A stretch of 47,157 bases of DNA, taken from Silicimonas sp. GTDB taxonomy: Bacteria > Pseudomonadota > Alphaproteobacteria > Rhodobacterales > Rhodobacteraceae. A model generated the notes under the pieces. It saw nothing but the letters and a program-made list of their open reading frames with translations. It did no database searches and was not told the origin of the DNA. This document shows positions 8,378 to 16,264 of the stretch, piece by piece; positions within the stretch are counted from its first letter, which is position 1, and each line of letters opens with the position of its first letter. The stretch covers positions 1 to 47,157 of the forward strand of contig JAJDOD010000173.1 in the NCBI GenBank assembly GCA_022340315.1, read 5' to 3'. The position numbers were made by a program, and so were the translations under genes.

Positions 8378-9859
8378 ATGAGTGGTTCGACGAAAATCCT
8401 AACAGTTTCCTACGGAACCTTCAGTTGTACGCTGGAGGGATTCGACGATCCGCTCGGCTCGATGCGCGAGATGGCGGAATATTTCCGCGACCTTGCGGCC
8501 GACGACCGCTACTTCGGGGCCGAACCCCCGCAGCCGGACGTCGAAATGCTTCAGCGCATCGCCGAGAAGGAAATCCAGCGCCGCGTCGATGCCCGCGTTT
8601 CCGGCACCGGCGTCAAGCTTGTTGCCTCCGAAAAGCCGCGCCAGACATCGCGGCAGCCATCGCGCCCGCGAAGCGAACCGTTGCCCGATACGGCGGACGA
8701 CGACTCCGGCCCGCTCACCTATGACGACGATTTTCTCATGTCGGACGAGCCGGAAGATGTCCTCTCGGTCAATCCCGAGGCAACACTGGACGAACAGGGA
8801 CCTGCCGAAAGCGTCGCCGAGAAACTGCGCCGCATTCGCGCCGTCGTGTCGCGGAACATGGAGATCGACCACACGGCCGCCCGTTCCGAACAAACGCCGA
8901 ATGCAGGCCGTTCGGATCTGCGCAGCCGTGCCATGAGCGAAACGATCCGCCAGATCCAGGATGATCTGTCGGATGACGAGGACGGCAGCACGACCGCGCC
9001 CGACGACGATGACGAGGACGACGCTGCCCAGCTTGATGCCGGACACTCCGCCAACGCTGCAAGCGCGGCGGGGGACGCGTTCAATGCCGCGACCGAGGTC
9101 GAAGACAACGACGAGGACGAGGATACCGAAGGCGGCCGTTCCTATACCGAGATGCTGGGCCACGTTACGGACCGCCTTGCGCAAGGTGAGGATGACGACA
9201 ACGCCCCGGTTGAAGAGGCACCTGCCCCGAGACGGCCGACCCGTGTCCTGTCTCCCGGCCCGGAAGTCGACATGGGCCGCCTCATGGATGAAACCGACAG
9301 CAAGCTGAACGAGGATGAGACCGTTCGCCGCCGTCGCGTGATTTCGCAGATGCGGGCCGCCGTCGCGGCGACCAAGGCGGATCGGATGGTCTCCAACCAA
9401 CCGTTTTCCAGAGAGGCCGAGGAAGAGGCGGAGAAAAGCCGCTATCGCGAGGACCTTTCAGAGGCCGTTTCCGACGCGCCATCGGCCGAGACCGCGCGCC
9501 GCGCCTCGGCGCCGCCGCTGGTACTCGTATCATCCCAGCGGATTGACCCTCAACTGCGCGCAAGCCTCGCCGGCGCCGCCGAGTTCGCTGCCAGTTTCGG
9601 CGCGCGCGAGTTGCCCGAGTTGATGGAGGCTGCTGCGGCCTACGCGATCTTCTCCGAGGGGCAGTCATCGTTCACACGCCCCGAGATCATGGAGTTGGTT
9701 ACACGCATGGACCCGGCGCTGCAGATGTCGCGCGAAGAAAGCCTGCGATCCTTTGGGCAACTGCTTCGCGAAGGGACGTTCAAGAAGCTGGAACGCGGCC
9801 AGTTCACAATCGACCAGGAAACCCGGTACAATCCGTCAAATTCCGCCGCCGACGGCTGA
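8378..9859 (+). CDS. conserved acidic protein of unknown function (493 aa)
   Basis: I recognise this as a protein found across Rhodobacteraceae but do not know its function. The N-terminal ~70 residues form a compact module ([41 protein letters not shown]). The centre (about residues 85-400) is long, very acidic and low complexity, with runs such as DDDDEDD, and is probably disordered. The last ~110 residues look folded again: [11 protein letters not shown], then a helical [19 protein letters not shown] segment and [20 protein letters not shown], which could be a winged-helix-like domain. There is no signal peptide or membrane segment. A GTG three bases upstream (8375) is an alternative start. 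Confidence 0.8.
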   Translation: MSGSTKILTVSYGTFSCTLEGFDDPLGSMREMAEYFRDLAADDRYFGAEPPQPDVEMLQRIAEKEIQRRVDARVSGTGVKLVASEKPRQTSRQPSRPRSEPLPDTADDDSGPLTYDDDFLMSDEPEDVLSVNPEATLDEQGPAESVAEKLRRIRAVVSRNMEIDHTAARSEQTPNAGRSDLRSRAMSETIRQIQDDLSDDEDGSTTAPDDDDEDDAAQLDAGHSANAASAAGDAFNAATEVEDNDEDEDTEGGRSYTEMLGHVTDRLAQGEDDDNAPVEEAPAPRRPTRVLSPGPEVDMGRLMDETDSKLNEDETVRRRRVISQMRAAVAATKADRMVSNQPFSREAEEEAEKSRYREDLSEAVSDAPSAETARRASAPPLVLVSSQRIDPQLRASLAGAAEFAASFGARELPELMEAAAAYAIFSEGQSSFTRPEIMELVTRMDPALQMSREESLRSFGQLLREGTFKKLERGQFTIDQETRYNPSNSAADG

Positions 9860-9877
9860 GCCTGCGGCTTGTGAAGG

Positions 9878-9906
9878 AATCTGGACTTATGCTATCGGTC
9901 CAGATT
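9878..9906. promoter_or_regulatory. perfect inverted repeat, TauR-like operator
   Basis: AATCTGGAC (9878-9886) and GTCCAGATT (9898-9906) form a perfect 9-bp inverted repeat with an 11-bp spacer, ending one base before the ATG of the MocR-type regulator. The left half reads CTGGACTTAT, one base from CTGGACYTAA, the direct-repeat motif I recall for TauR of Rhodobacter capsulatus. Possible core elements TTGTGA (9869-9874) and TATCGG (9893-9898), 18 bp apart, would place transcription start almost at the ATG. The site would then cover its own promoter and fit autoregulation. Confidence 0.65.
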
Positions 9907-9907
9907 G

Positions 9908-11362
9908 ATGGCCGTCTCCGAAGAAACCTTTTTTCTGGACCCAGCATTCGAGGGCACGCTTCAGCAACAGATCCAGTCGCTGGTCGCGGAAGGTATCCTG
10001 TCGGGCCGTCTCCGGCCGGGTGAGAAACTTCCCTCCACGCGCCGCTTGGCGCGCCACCTGGGGATCAGCCGGATCACCGTCACGCTGGCCTATACGGAAC
10101 TTCTGGCCGATGACTACATCATCTCCAAGGGCCGGTCCGGTTACTACGTGTCCACCAATGCGCCGCAACCACGGCTGAGCGGTACGCCGGTCAGGGACAC
10201 GGGCTGCGTGAACTGGGATCATTTCATCGAGACGCGCTTCTCCGATGCCGAGTTGTTCCGGAAACCGGCGGATTGGCAGGACTACCGGTACCCGTTCATC
10301 TACGGCCAGGCCGACCCCACTCTCTTCGATCATGCCAACTGGCGGCTCTGCGCGCTGCAGGCCCTGGGCCTGCGCGACTTCGAGGCGATGACGACCGATT
10401 ACTTCGAACGCGACGATCCGCGACTTGTGGAATTCATCGCGCGCCATTCGCTCCCGCGGCGCGGGATTCTCGCCGCCCCGGACGAGATACTCGTCACTCT
10501 TGGCGCCCAGAACGCGCTCTGGCTCGCGGCAGAGGTCTTGCTTGGTCCGAAACGCACCGCCGTGATCGAAAGCCCGTGCTACCCCGGTCTCCGGGACATC
10601 CTCGAGCGGCGCCGCAGCCGGATCGTTCCCGTTCCGGTCGATGAAGGGGGGCTCTGCGTCGATAAACTGCCCGAAGGGACAAGCACGGTCTTCGTCACGC
10701 CAAGCCATCATTGCCCGACATCGGTGACCATGCCTCTCGACCGGCGCCGCGCCCTGCTGGATCGTGCCGCGGCGGAGGATTTTCTCATCGTCGAGGACGA
10801 CTATGAATTCGAGATGTCCTTTGTCACGCCCCCGTCGCCCGCGCTCAAGTCGCTGGACAAGGAGGGGCGTGTAATCCACATCGGGTCATTTTCGAAATCG
10901 CTCTTCCCCGGATTGCGCCTCGGCTACATTGTCGGATCGCGCGCCTTCATCGAAGAAGCCCGAGCGCTCCGCGCCGCCGTGCTCCGTCACCCGCCAGGTC
11001 ATGTGCAACGGACCGCCGCCTATTTCATGTCGCTCGGCCACTATGATGCGCTGATAAAGCGTACCGCGCGTGCGTTTGCCGTCCGGCGCGAGGTCATGAG
11101 CGAAGCCATAGCCAGGCACAGCCTGAAGATCGCGGGCCAGGGCAAGGGGGGGTCGAGTTTCTGGATGCAGGCTCCGGACGGCACCGACACGCTCAAGCTG
11201 ACCGAGCGCCTGAAGGAGGACGGGGTGCTGATCGAACCCGGACAAGCCTTCTTCCCGGGGCCGGACCGGCGGCGAGAATTCTACCGCCTCGCCTACAGCT
11301 CGATCAGGAAGGAACGTATCCCCGAGGGCATCGCACTCATCGCGAGGGCCATTCGCGGCTAG
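9908..11362 (+). CDS. MocR/GntR-type regulator with aminotransferase domain, TauR-like
   Basis: This 484-residue fusion has an N-terminal GntR winged helix (about 15-82, with KLPSTRRLARHLGISRITVTLAYTEL) and a class I aminotransferase-like effector domain (about 120-480). The Schiff-base lysine is K330 in GSFSKSLFPGLRLGY, and the pyridine-N aspartate lies in VEDDYE near 298, so PLP binding looks intact. MocR proteins sense amino acids or amines through PLP; TauR activates taurine genes. The TauR assignment rests on the operator match and on a taurine-pyruvate aminotransferase 2.5 kb away, not on a database comparison. A TTG at 9905 is an alternative start. The stop overlaps the convergent receiver gene by 4 bp. 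Confidence 0.85.
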   Translation: MAVSEETFFLDPAFEGTLQQQIQSLVAEGILSGRLRPGEKLPSTRRLARHLGISRITVTLAYTELLADDYIISKGRSGYYVSTNAPQPRLSGTPVRDTGCVNWDHFIETRFSDAELFRKPADWQDYRYPFIYGQADPTLFDHANWRLCALQALGLRDFEAMTTDYFERDDPRLVEFIARHSLPRRGILAAPDEILVTLGAQNALWLAAEVLLGPKRTAVIESPCYPGLRDILERRRSRIVPVPVDEGGLCVDKLPEGTSTVFVTPSHHCPTSVTMPLDRRRALLDRAAAEDFLIVEDDYEFEMSFVTPPSPALKSLDKEGRVIHIGSFSKSLFPGLRLGYIVGSRAFIEEARALRAAVLRHPPGHVQRTAAYFMSLGHYDALIKRTARAFAVRREVMSEAIARHSLKIAGQGKGGSSFWMQAPDGTDTLKLTERLKEDGVLIEPGQAFFPGPDRRREFYRLAYSSIRKERIPEGIALIARAIRG

Positions 11363-11718
11363 GAGGCGCGGCCGTGATAGGCGACGATCTCGGCCAGATC
11401 GTTCGGATTGGTGCGTTCCGGGATGATTGCGGCAGTGTTGGGAATGTGCTGAAACAGCGAACCGTCGGCAAAGAACGTGCTTCGCGTAACGAAAACGATC
11501 CGCGTCTCCGGTCGCCGGTAGCTGGTGAAATCCGCGATGGCGATCGCACTTCCGTCTTGCAGCATGACGTCCAGAACCACAACTTCCGGCTCGAATTCAC
11601 AAAGGAAATCAACGCAGTCCTTCTGGTTGGTGACGACATGCACATCGTGCTGCTGCCGCTCCAGATGGCTTGCCCATATGCTGGAAAGATCGGGATTTGA
11701 GCCCACGATAAGTATCAA
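11359..11718 (-). CDS. single-domain degenerate receiver (pseudo-response regulator)
   Basis: This 119-residue protein is a lone CheY-like receiver fold with no output domain. The phosphoacceptor-like D50 (VVVLDVML) and T78 (IVFVTRS) are present. However, the acidic pair that normally binds magnesium after strand one is replaced by G6-S7-N8 (LIVGSNPD), and the conserved lysine after strand five is replaced by E101/R102 (IIPERT). Ordinary phosphotransfer is therefore doubtful, and it may act as a constitutive or ligand-gated partner. The upstream region it shares with the divergent lytic transglycosylase contains a full CtrA-type box about 70 bp before its start. Confidence 0.8.
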   Translation of the reverse strand: MILIVGSNPDLSSIWASHLERQQHDVHVVTNQKDCVDFLCEFEPEVVVLDVMLQDGSAIAIADFTSYRRPETRIVFVTRSTFFADGSLFQHIPNTAAIIPERTNPNDLAEIVAYHGRAS

Positions 11719-11788
11719 TTGCCGACCCTCTCAACTGGCCTTCAGCCCGTAAACCGTCCCCATCTCCAACAAGTTTGCTCCCAAAACC

Positions 11789-11804
11789 TTAACGGATCGT
11801 TAAC
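11789..11804. promoter_or_regulatory. CtrA-type box TTAA-N7-TTAAC
   Basis: TTAACGGATCGTTAAC contains TTAA at 11789-11792 and TTAAC at 11800-11804 with exactly seven bases between, the full consensus for the cell-cycle regulator CtrA. TTAA is self-complementary, so the box reads in both directions. A third TTAAC half site is at 11821-11825. It lies between the divergent receiver and transglycosylase genes. Confidence 0.65.
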
Positions 11805-11851
11805 GAGTGCGAAGAAATGGTTAACGCTCGGCGGAACACCGCCTTAGACGC

Positions 11852-11879
11852 TTGCCTGCGGAATGCCTCGCGCTAGCAT
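11852..11879 (+). promoter_or_regulatory. putative promoter of the transglycosylase gene
   Basis: TTGCCT (11852-11857) and TAGCAT (11874-11879) are spaced by 16 bp and predict a start near 11886, 20 nt before the chosen ATG and about 80 bp downstream of the CtrA-type box. Confidence 0.45.
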
Positions 11880-11906
11880 CCGGTGCGAACAATGCAGGCA
11901 GTCCCG

Positions 11907-13082
11907 ATGCGATTTCTTCCATTCTATACTTTCCTTGCGTGTGCGCTCGCCACGTCAGCGGTTTCCCAATCCTGTGGAGGAAGCTTCGGCAGCTTTGTCG
12001 ATGCCATGAAGTCCGAAGCGGTTCAGCGCGGCCACAAGCCCGCAGCCGTCGACAGCTTCTTCGCCAATGTCCGCCAGGATCCCAAGGTGATCCGCGCCGA
12101 CCGCGCCCAGGGTATCTTCCAGATGCCATTCATCGAATTCTCCCGCCGTCTGATCAGCCAGAACCGGCTTGATGCCGGCGTGCGCAACGGCAAGAAGCTG
12201 GACAGCGTGTTTGACAGGGTCGAGGCCGAATACGGCGTTTCGCGCGGCGTTCTTCTGGCTTTCTGGGCCTTCGAGACTGATTTCGGCGCCGTGCAGGGCA
12301 ACTTCAACACCGTGAATGCGCTGGTCACGCTGGCGCATGATTGCAGGCGCCCCGAGCTTTTCCGGCCGCAGGTCTTTGCGGCACTGGAGCTCTACGAGCA
12401 CGGCGACCTCGATCCGGCAAGCACCACGGGGGCCTGGGCCGGCGAGATCGGCATGGTCCAGATGCTCCCCGAGGACATTATCCGCAACGGTGTGGATGGT
12501 GACGGCGATGGGCATGTCCGGCTCAAGACCTCGGCGGCGGACGCGCTTCTATCGGGTGCGAACCTCCTGCGCAGTCTTGGATGGCAGAAAGGCCAGCCCT
12601 GGATGCAGGAGGTCGAGCTGCCCTCTGACTTCGACTGGGTTTCGACGGGACTGGAGACCTGGAAGCGGGCCTCGGACTGGCAGAGCGCCGGCCTTCGGCC
12701 GCGCTCGGGTTCGCTCGCCGCACCCGATCTTCAGTCGGCGGTTCTGCTGCCGCAGGGCCGGAATGGTCCGGCATTCCTCGTTTATCCGAATTTCAACGTG
12801 TTCTTCGAGTGGAACCAGAGCTTTATCTACGTCACTACGGCGGCGTATTTCGCGACGAGGCTCGAAGGCGCGCCGGTCTACCGCGCGGGCAATCCGTCAG
12901 CGGGGCTCGGCGAAGCGCAGATGAAGGCGCTACAGGCAAAGCTGAAAGAGCGCGGGCATGACGTGGGCGGGATCGACGGCATTCTCGGGGCGAAGACACG
13001 TATCGCCGTTCAGGCCGAGCAGAAACGCCTCGGCCTGCCTGCAGATGCTTGGCCAACGACGAGCTTGCTGAACGCGCTTTAG
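11907..13082 (+). CDS. MltB-like lytic murein transglycosylase
   Basis: This 391-residue exported protein cleaves the MurNAc-GlcNAc bond of peptidoglycan to give anhydro ends. A signal peptide occupies residues 1-20 (MRFLPFYTFLACALATSAVS). The SLT_2/MltB domain runs to about residue 300 with the likely catalytic Glu at E123 in AFWAFETDFGA. The C-terminal ~60 residues are a peptidoglycan-binding PG_binding_1 repeat (QAKLKERGHDVGGIDGILGAKTRIAVQAEQ). I chose the ATG at 11907 because the upstream in-frame starts (GTG 11883, ATG 11892) would put charged residues ahead of the signal peptide. It is convergent with a 40-codon reading frame whose stop lies 1 bp away. Confidence 0.9.
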   Translation: MRFLPFYTFLACALATSAVSQSCGGSFGSFVDAMKSEAVQRGHKPAAVDSFFANVRQDPKVIRADRAQGIFQMPFIEFSRRLISQNRLDAGVRNGKKLDSVFDRVEAEYGVSRGVLLAFWAFETDFGAVQGNFNTVNALVTLAHDCRRPELFRPQVFAALELYEHGDLDPASTTGAWAGEIGMVQMLPEDIIRNGVDGDGDGHVRLKTSAADALLSGANLLRSLGWQKGQPWMQEVELPSDFDWVSTGLETWKRASDWQSAGLRPRSGSLAAPDLQSAVLLPQGRNGPAFLVYPNFNVFFEWNQSFIYVTTAAYFATRLEGAPVYRAGNPSAGLGEAQMKALQAKLKERGHDVGGIDGILGAKTRIAVQAEQKRLGLPADAWPTTSLLNAL

Positions 13083-13083
13083 T

Positions 13084-13206
13084 CTACCAGCAGAGGTTCA
13101 GGAAATTCGCCGAGCACTGGAAGCTGACAGTGTCGGTTCCAGCGGCAAAGCCGCCAACCGAGGCAAGCGCAACCAACAAAAGAAAGGCAACCATAAAGTC
13201 GCTCAT
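13084..13206 (-). CDS. putative 40-aa single-pass membrane or secreted peptide
   Basis: A 40-codon frame encodes MSDFMVAFLLLVALASVGGF followed by a short tail with two Cys and several aromatic residues. The first half would form one membrane helix or an uncleaved signal sequence. Support comes from a G-rich ribosome-binding stretch (TTTCGGGGG) before the ATG, a TTGTTA-N17-TACTTT promoter 56 bp upstream, and a stop codon 1 bp from the stop of the convergent transglycosylase gene. I know no family for it. Codon use is less GC-rich than in neighbouring genes. Confidence 0.45.
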   Translation of the reverse strand: MSDFMVAFLLLVALASVGGFAAGTDTVSFQCSANFLNLCW

Positions 13207-13261
13207 CGTGCCCCCGAAACTCACAATACAAACAACGGCGGAACCACCACCAAACGTGGCA

Positions 13262-13290
13262 AAAGTATGTCATGCAACAGGCGATAACAA
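13262..13290 (-). promoter_or_regulatory. putative promoter of the 40-aa peptide gene
   Basis: On the minus strand TTGTTA (13285-13290) and TACTTT (13262-13267) are separated by 17 bp and predict a leader of about 50 nt before the small reading frame. Confidence 0.45.
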
Positions 13291-13526
13291 GGTGCGGGCC
13301 CGCAATTCAGGGTAAACAAACGGGTTCCAGATAGGAAACGGCTCCCGTCTGAATCGAATTAATTCAATAAGATATCAAGATACAGGCAGACCTGAAGCGC
13401 CTTGCTCGCGTTCTATCCAGCACGTCGGGTTCGGCGTATCGCGTGGTCCACGACTGGCCAGGGCAGGACCGCAGTTATGCCCTGGCAATGGGTCGTTCCG
13501 CCGGACTTTCGTTGGCGGCGCCGGTG
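13291..13526. other. intergenic region with no recognised gene
   Basis: I see no convincing gene here. It contains an AT-rich patch with the palindrome GAATTAATTC at 13356-13365. It also has a 9-bp perfect inverted repeat, GCCAGGGCA (13457-13465) and TGCCCTGGC (13478-13486), around a 12-nt loop and 41 bp downstream of the next minus-strand gene. That hairpin may end the transcript, although no T-run follows. Confidence 0.5.
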
Positions 13527-13754
13527 TCAATCGCCGGGGACGACCTTATCCTTGCTGTTGCCGAGACCTTCGAGATCCTTCGCGTCCTGCGACGCTCCCT
13601 TCTCGGACTCGGCTGCGCGGGCGCCAGCCTTGGCGGTGACGTGATCCGCGAATTCCGGAGGGTTCGCCGTGGGAGGCAAGTGCCCCTTCGCCATCGCGCC
13701 CGAGGCGCAAACGACGGCCGCTGCGGCAACGCAGAAAATCTTCATCATGGTCAT
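13527..13754 (-). CDS. small periplasmic protein of unknown function (75 aa)
   Basis: This is a 75-residue protein with a clear signal peptide: MTMMKIFCVAAAAVVCASGAMA, cleavage expected after AMA, leaving a mature chain of about 53 mostly charged residues (Lys, Asp and Glu rich) with no Cys. The start at 13754 is set by the ribosome binding site GGGAGAG six bases upstream; earlier in-frame ATGs lack one. I do not recognise a family. It stands alone between the tpa gene and the gene-poor region, both on the same strand or empty. Confidence 0.65.
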   Translation of the reverse strand: MTMMKIFCVAAAAVVCASGAMAKGHLPPTANPPEFADHVTAKAGARAAESEKGASQDAKDLEGLGNSKDKVVPGD

Positions 13755-13845
13755 TGGTCTCTCCCTTTTTGCTCCGGACACGTTTTGCACCCGGCTGTTA
13801 CGAGCCACGTTTGCGGCTCGGGGAAAGTTTCAAAAAATGACCAGA

Positions 13846-15219
13846 CTACGAGAAAACCTTCGTCAGCGCCTTGTCCACGGCCGTCGTGATCTCGTCGATG
13901 TCATCCGCCGTCGATATCAGGGCCGGGCTGAAGCACAGCGTGTTGTTCAGCCCCGGAAGTGACCGGTTCGTTGCGCCGATCACGACGCCCTGCGCCATGC
14001 AGTCACCGACCACCGCCTGAACCTTCTTCTCGTCGACCGGCTCTTTTGTCGCCCGGTCGGCCACCAGTTCGGCGCCGCAGAACAGACCCATGCCACGCAC
14101 GTCGCCTATGACGCGGTGCTTTTCCATCAGCGCGTTCAGGTTTTCGACCATGCGCGCGCCCATCGCGGTCGTGTTGGCGAGAAGGTCTTCTTCCTCGATG
14201 ATCGCAAGGTTCTCCAGCGCCGCCGCCGGGCCGGCCGTGCAGCCGCCGAAGGTCGAGATGTCGCGGAAATAGTTCATCGGATCGCTGGCATCGTCCTTGA
14301 ACATCTCGAAGACCTCTTCGGTCGTGACCATGCAGGCGATCGCGGCATAGCCGCTGGCGACGCCCTTCGCCATCGTCACGAAATCGGGCTTGATTCCGAA
14401 ATGCTGGTATCCGAACCACGTTCCGGTCCGGCCTACGCCGCACACGACCTCGTCGATATGCAACAGGATGTCGTACTTGGCGCAGATCTCCTGCACCCGC
14501 TCCCAGTAGCCCGCGGGAGGCACGATAACGCCGCCGCCTGCGGTAACCGGCTCGAGGCAGAGACCGCCGACCGTGTCGGGACCTTCGCGGAGGATGACTT
14601 CCTCGATCTGGTTCGCGGCCCATTCGCCGTAGTTCCCGGTCTCGACCTGCGCGCGGTATTCCAGGCAATGCGGCACCTCGACGAAGCCCGGCGTGTAGGG
14701 CCCGTACTGCGCGTTGCGCTCGGGCTGGCCGCCCGCGGAAAGACAGGTGATCGTGGTGCCGTGGTAGTCGCGCTCGCGGAACAGGATCTTGTGCTTCTTG
14801 CCGCCGTATTTCTTGTGCGCGATCTGGCGGACCATCTTGAAGGCCTTCTCGTTCGCCTCGGACCCGCTGTTGCAGTAGTAGACGCGGCTCATTCCAGGCA
14901 TCCGCTCGGTCAACTTCTCGGCGAAACGCGCGCCGGGGATCGAGCCCGCCGAGCCTGCGAAATAGGGCATCTGCAGCAGTTGGTCGCGCACCGCGTTTGC
15001 AATCCGCTCGCGGCCATAGCCCACGTTCACCGTCCAGACGCCGCCCGAGACGGCGTCGAGATGCTCCTTGCCGGTGGCGTCCCAGACCCGCATTCCCTTG
15101 CCCTCGACCATCACGCGCGGGTCGATGGATTCAAAGGGTTTGTGCTGGATCAGGTGGTGCCAGACATTCCTGCGGTCGGCTTCGATCACGTCGGTGATGT
15201 CGTTCGGTACAGTGGTCAT
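13846..15219 (-). CDS. tpa: taurine-pyruvate aminotransferase
   Basis: This 457-residue class III PLP aminotransferase has its Schiff-base lysine at K285 (FVTMAKGVASGYAAI), the cofactor aspartate in LLHIDEVVCGVGRTG (near 256) and YYCNSGSEANEKA (115-127) for phosphate binding. The N-terminus (NDITDVIEADRRNVWHHLIQHKP) and overall sequence match what I know of roseobacter Tpa, which converts taurine and pyruvate to sulfoacetaldehyde and alanine; other omega-amine substrates remain possible. The ATG at 15219 has GAGG upstream, and the frame could extend to 15336 but the extra residues look untranslated. The usual partners (tauABC, xsc, pta) are not in this window. A 28-bp palindrome lies 112 bp upstream. 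Confidence 0.82.
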   Translation of the reverse strand: MTTVPNDITDVIEADRRNVWHHLIQHKPFESIDPRVMVEGKGMRVWDATGKEHLDAVSGGVWTVNVGYGRERIANAVRDQLLQMPYFAGSAGSIPGARFAEKLTERMPGMSRVYYCNSGSEANEKAFKMVRQIAHKKYGGKKHKILFRERDYHGTTITCLSAGGQPERNAQYGPYTPGFVEVPHCLEYRAQVETGNYGEWAANQIEEVILREGPDTVGGLCLEPVTAGGGVIVPPAGYWERVQEICAKYDILLHIDEVVCGVGRTGTWFGYQHFGIKPDFVTMAKGVASGYAAIACMVTTEEVFEMFKDDASDPMNYFRDISTFGGCTAGPAAALENLAIIEEEDLLANTTAMGARMVENLNALMEKHRVIGDVRGMGLFCGAELVADRATKEPVDEKKVQAVVGDCMAQGVVIGATNRSLPGLNNTLCFSPALISTADDIDEITTAVDKALTKVFS

Positions 15220-15330
15220 GACTCGAATCCTCGGCTGGAGTGTGGATGCTTCACAAGTCAATAAATGAGACTCGGAGGGTAGGGCCAGTGGACACCCTGC
15301 CATAGGGCCAGTCAAGGCCGGCAGGACGGC

Positions 15331-15358
15331 GGCCACCTTATCCGCGGATAAGGTGGCC
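15331..15358. repeat. 28-bp perfect palindrome upstream of tpa
   Basis: The half GGCCACCTTATCCG (15331-15344) is followed at once by its exact reverse complement (15345-15358), so there is no loop. It lies 112 bp upstream of the tpa start and 53 bp after the stop of the CPBP protease gene on the same strand. No T-run follows, so a dimeric-protein operator is at least as likely as a terminator. Confidence 0.8.
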
Positions 15359-15411
15359 CGGAAGGTGCCCCGGGGGGACAGTTGCGGGATTGGCGGAGAG
15401 AGCTGTCGCCC

Positions 15412-16185
15412 TCACGCGGCCGCAGCAGTCCGCGAGGGCGCATCCTCGTCCTGCATTCCGGCGAGCATATAGACCCCGACCAGCGTGTTCAGGGCGGAAA
15501 ATGCGAGGTGCGCCCGGATATCCAGCGCCTCGACCAGGAACGGGCCGGCCGTTCCGGAGGTCAGGTAGGAATAGTCGTGGACCATGTGCAGGAAAACCAG
15601 CGGCCAGAGATTGCCGGTTCGCAGGAAGACGGCGCCATAAAGCACGGCGAAACCGAAGGTGGCAGAAAACTTGTCAACCCACTCCAGCGGGCCGAAGTCC
15701 TCGAAGAAGGCGTTCGTGATGTGGCCTGCGCTGAAAATCGCGGCCGCGATCAGCACCGCGCCCCATTTGCCGTAGCGCATGAGGGCAGGAATGGCGATGC
15801 CGCGTGCGAAGCCTTCTTCGCTGACGCCCGTCGCGACGAGCGCTGCGGTGTAGAAGATGATCCAGCCCCACGAGATCTCGACCGTTCCATAAAGGAAGAC
15901 CGGTACGAACGCCACGAACGTAGGGTACAACAGCAGGTGGACGTTCCGGACCGATCCGGTCAAACCGGCCCGCTCGCGCCAGCCCAGGTGCCAGATGACC
16001 CAGAGAATGAATGCCGATTGCACGGTCGGTATGAGCAGTCTGAGCGCGACGATATCCACACCCGTCAGCTTGAAGATCGCCACGAATGGAAACGCGATCA
16101 TCGGCTGTACGATTGCCAGGGCGACCACGAACAGGACGGGCCGGTTCTCTGCCCATGTCTTCACCGTCGACATTGCTTTCCCCAT
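15412..16185 (-). CDS. CPBP family intramembrane metalloprotease (CAAX-like)
   Basis: This 257-residue protein has about seven to eight hydrophobic segments. The ABI/CPBP motifs are complete: EEGFAR (E123, E124, R128), FSAGH (151-155) and a last His pair in LHMVHD (H200, H203). Family members cleave or modify membrane-embedded peptides and often serve in bacteriocin self-immunity. Starts at 16185 and 16173 both have a ribosome binding site (AGGCGA and GGGGAAA). It is divergent from a TetR regulator across 79 bp containing the inverted repeat at 16206-16220, so that regulator probably controls it. Confidence 0.88.
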   Translation of the reverse strand: MGKAMSTVKTWAENRPVLFVVALAIVQPMIAFPFVAIFKLTGVDIVALRLLIPTVQSAFILWVIWHLGWRERAGLTGSVRNVHLLLYPTFVAFVPVFLYGTVEISWGWIIFYTAALVATGVSEEGFARGIAIPALMRYGKWGAVLIAAAIFSAGHITNAFFEDFGPLEWVDKFSATFGFAVLYGAVFLRTGNLWPLVFLHMVHDYSYLTSGTAGPFLVEALDIRAHLAFSALNTLVGVYMLAGMQDEDAPSRTAAAA

Positions 16186-16205
16186 GCACTCGCCTATATT
16201 AAAAC

Positions 16206-16220
16206 GATACGTATAGTATC
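16206..16220. promoter_or_regulatory. candidate TetR operator
   Basis: GATAC (16206-16210) and GTATC (16216-16220) form an inverted repeat with a 5-bp centre, embedding ATACGTAT, in the divergent region between the CPBP protease and the TetR regulator. Position and size suit a TetR-family dimer. Confidence 0.55.
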
Positions 16221-16264
16221 ACAATGTGTCAACTTTGTGCGGGGCTCGAACAACAGGCGGAATC

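Noticed and set aside
8399-9400. 333-codon frame on the minus strand with some Val/Gly-rich stretches
   Set aside because: It mirrors the acidic low-complexity region of the sense gene, which has a promoter and a conserved N-terminus.
13402-13889. overlapping plus-strand frames of 80 and 148 codons
   Set aside because: They are antisense to the small periplasmic protein and to the tpa end; the minus-strand gene has a signal peptide and ribosome site.
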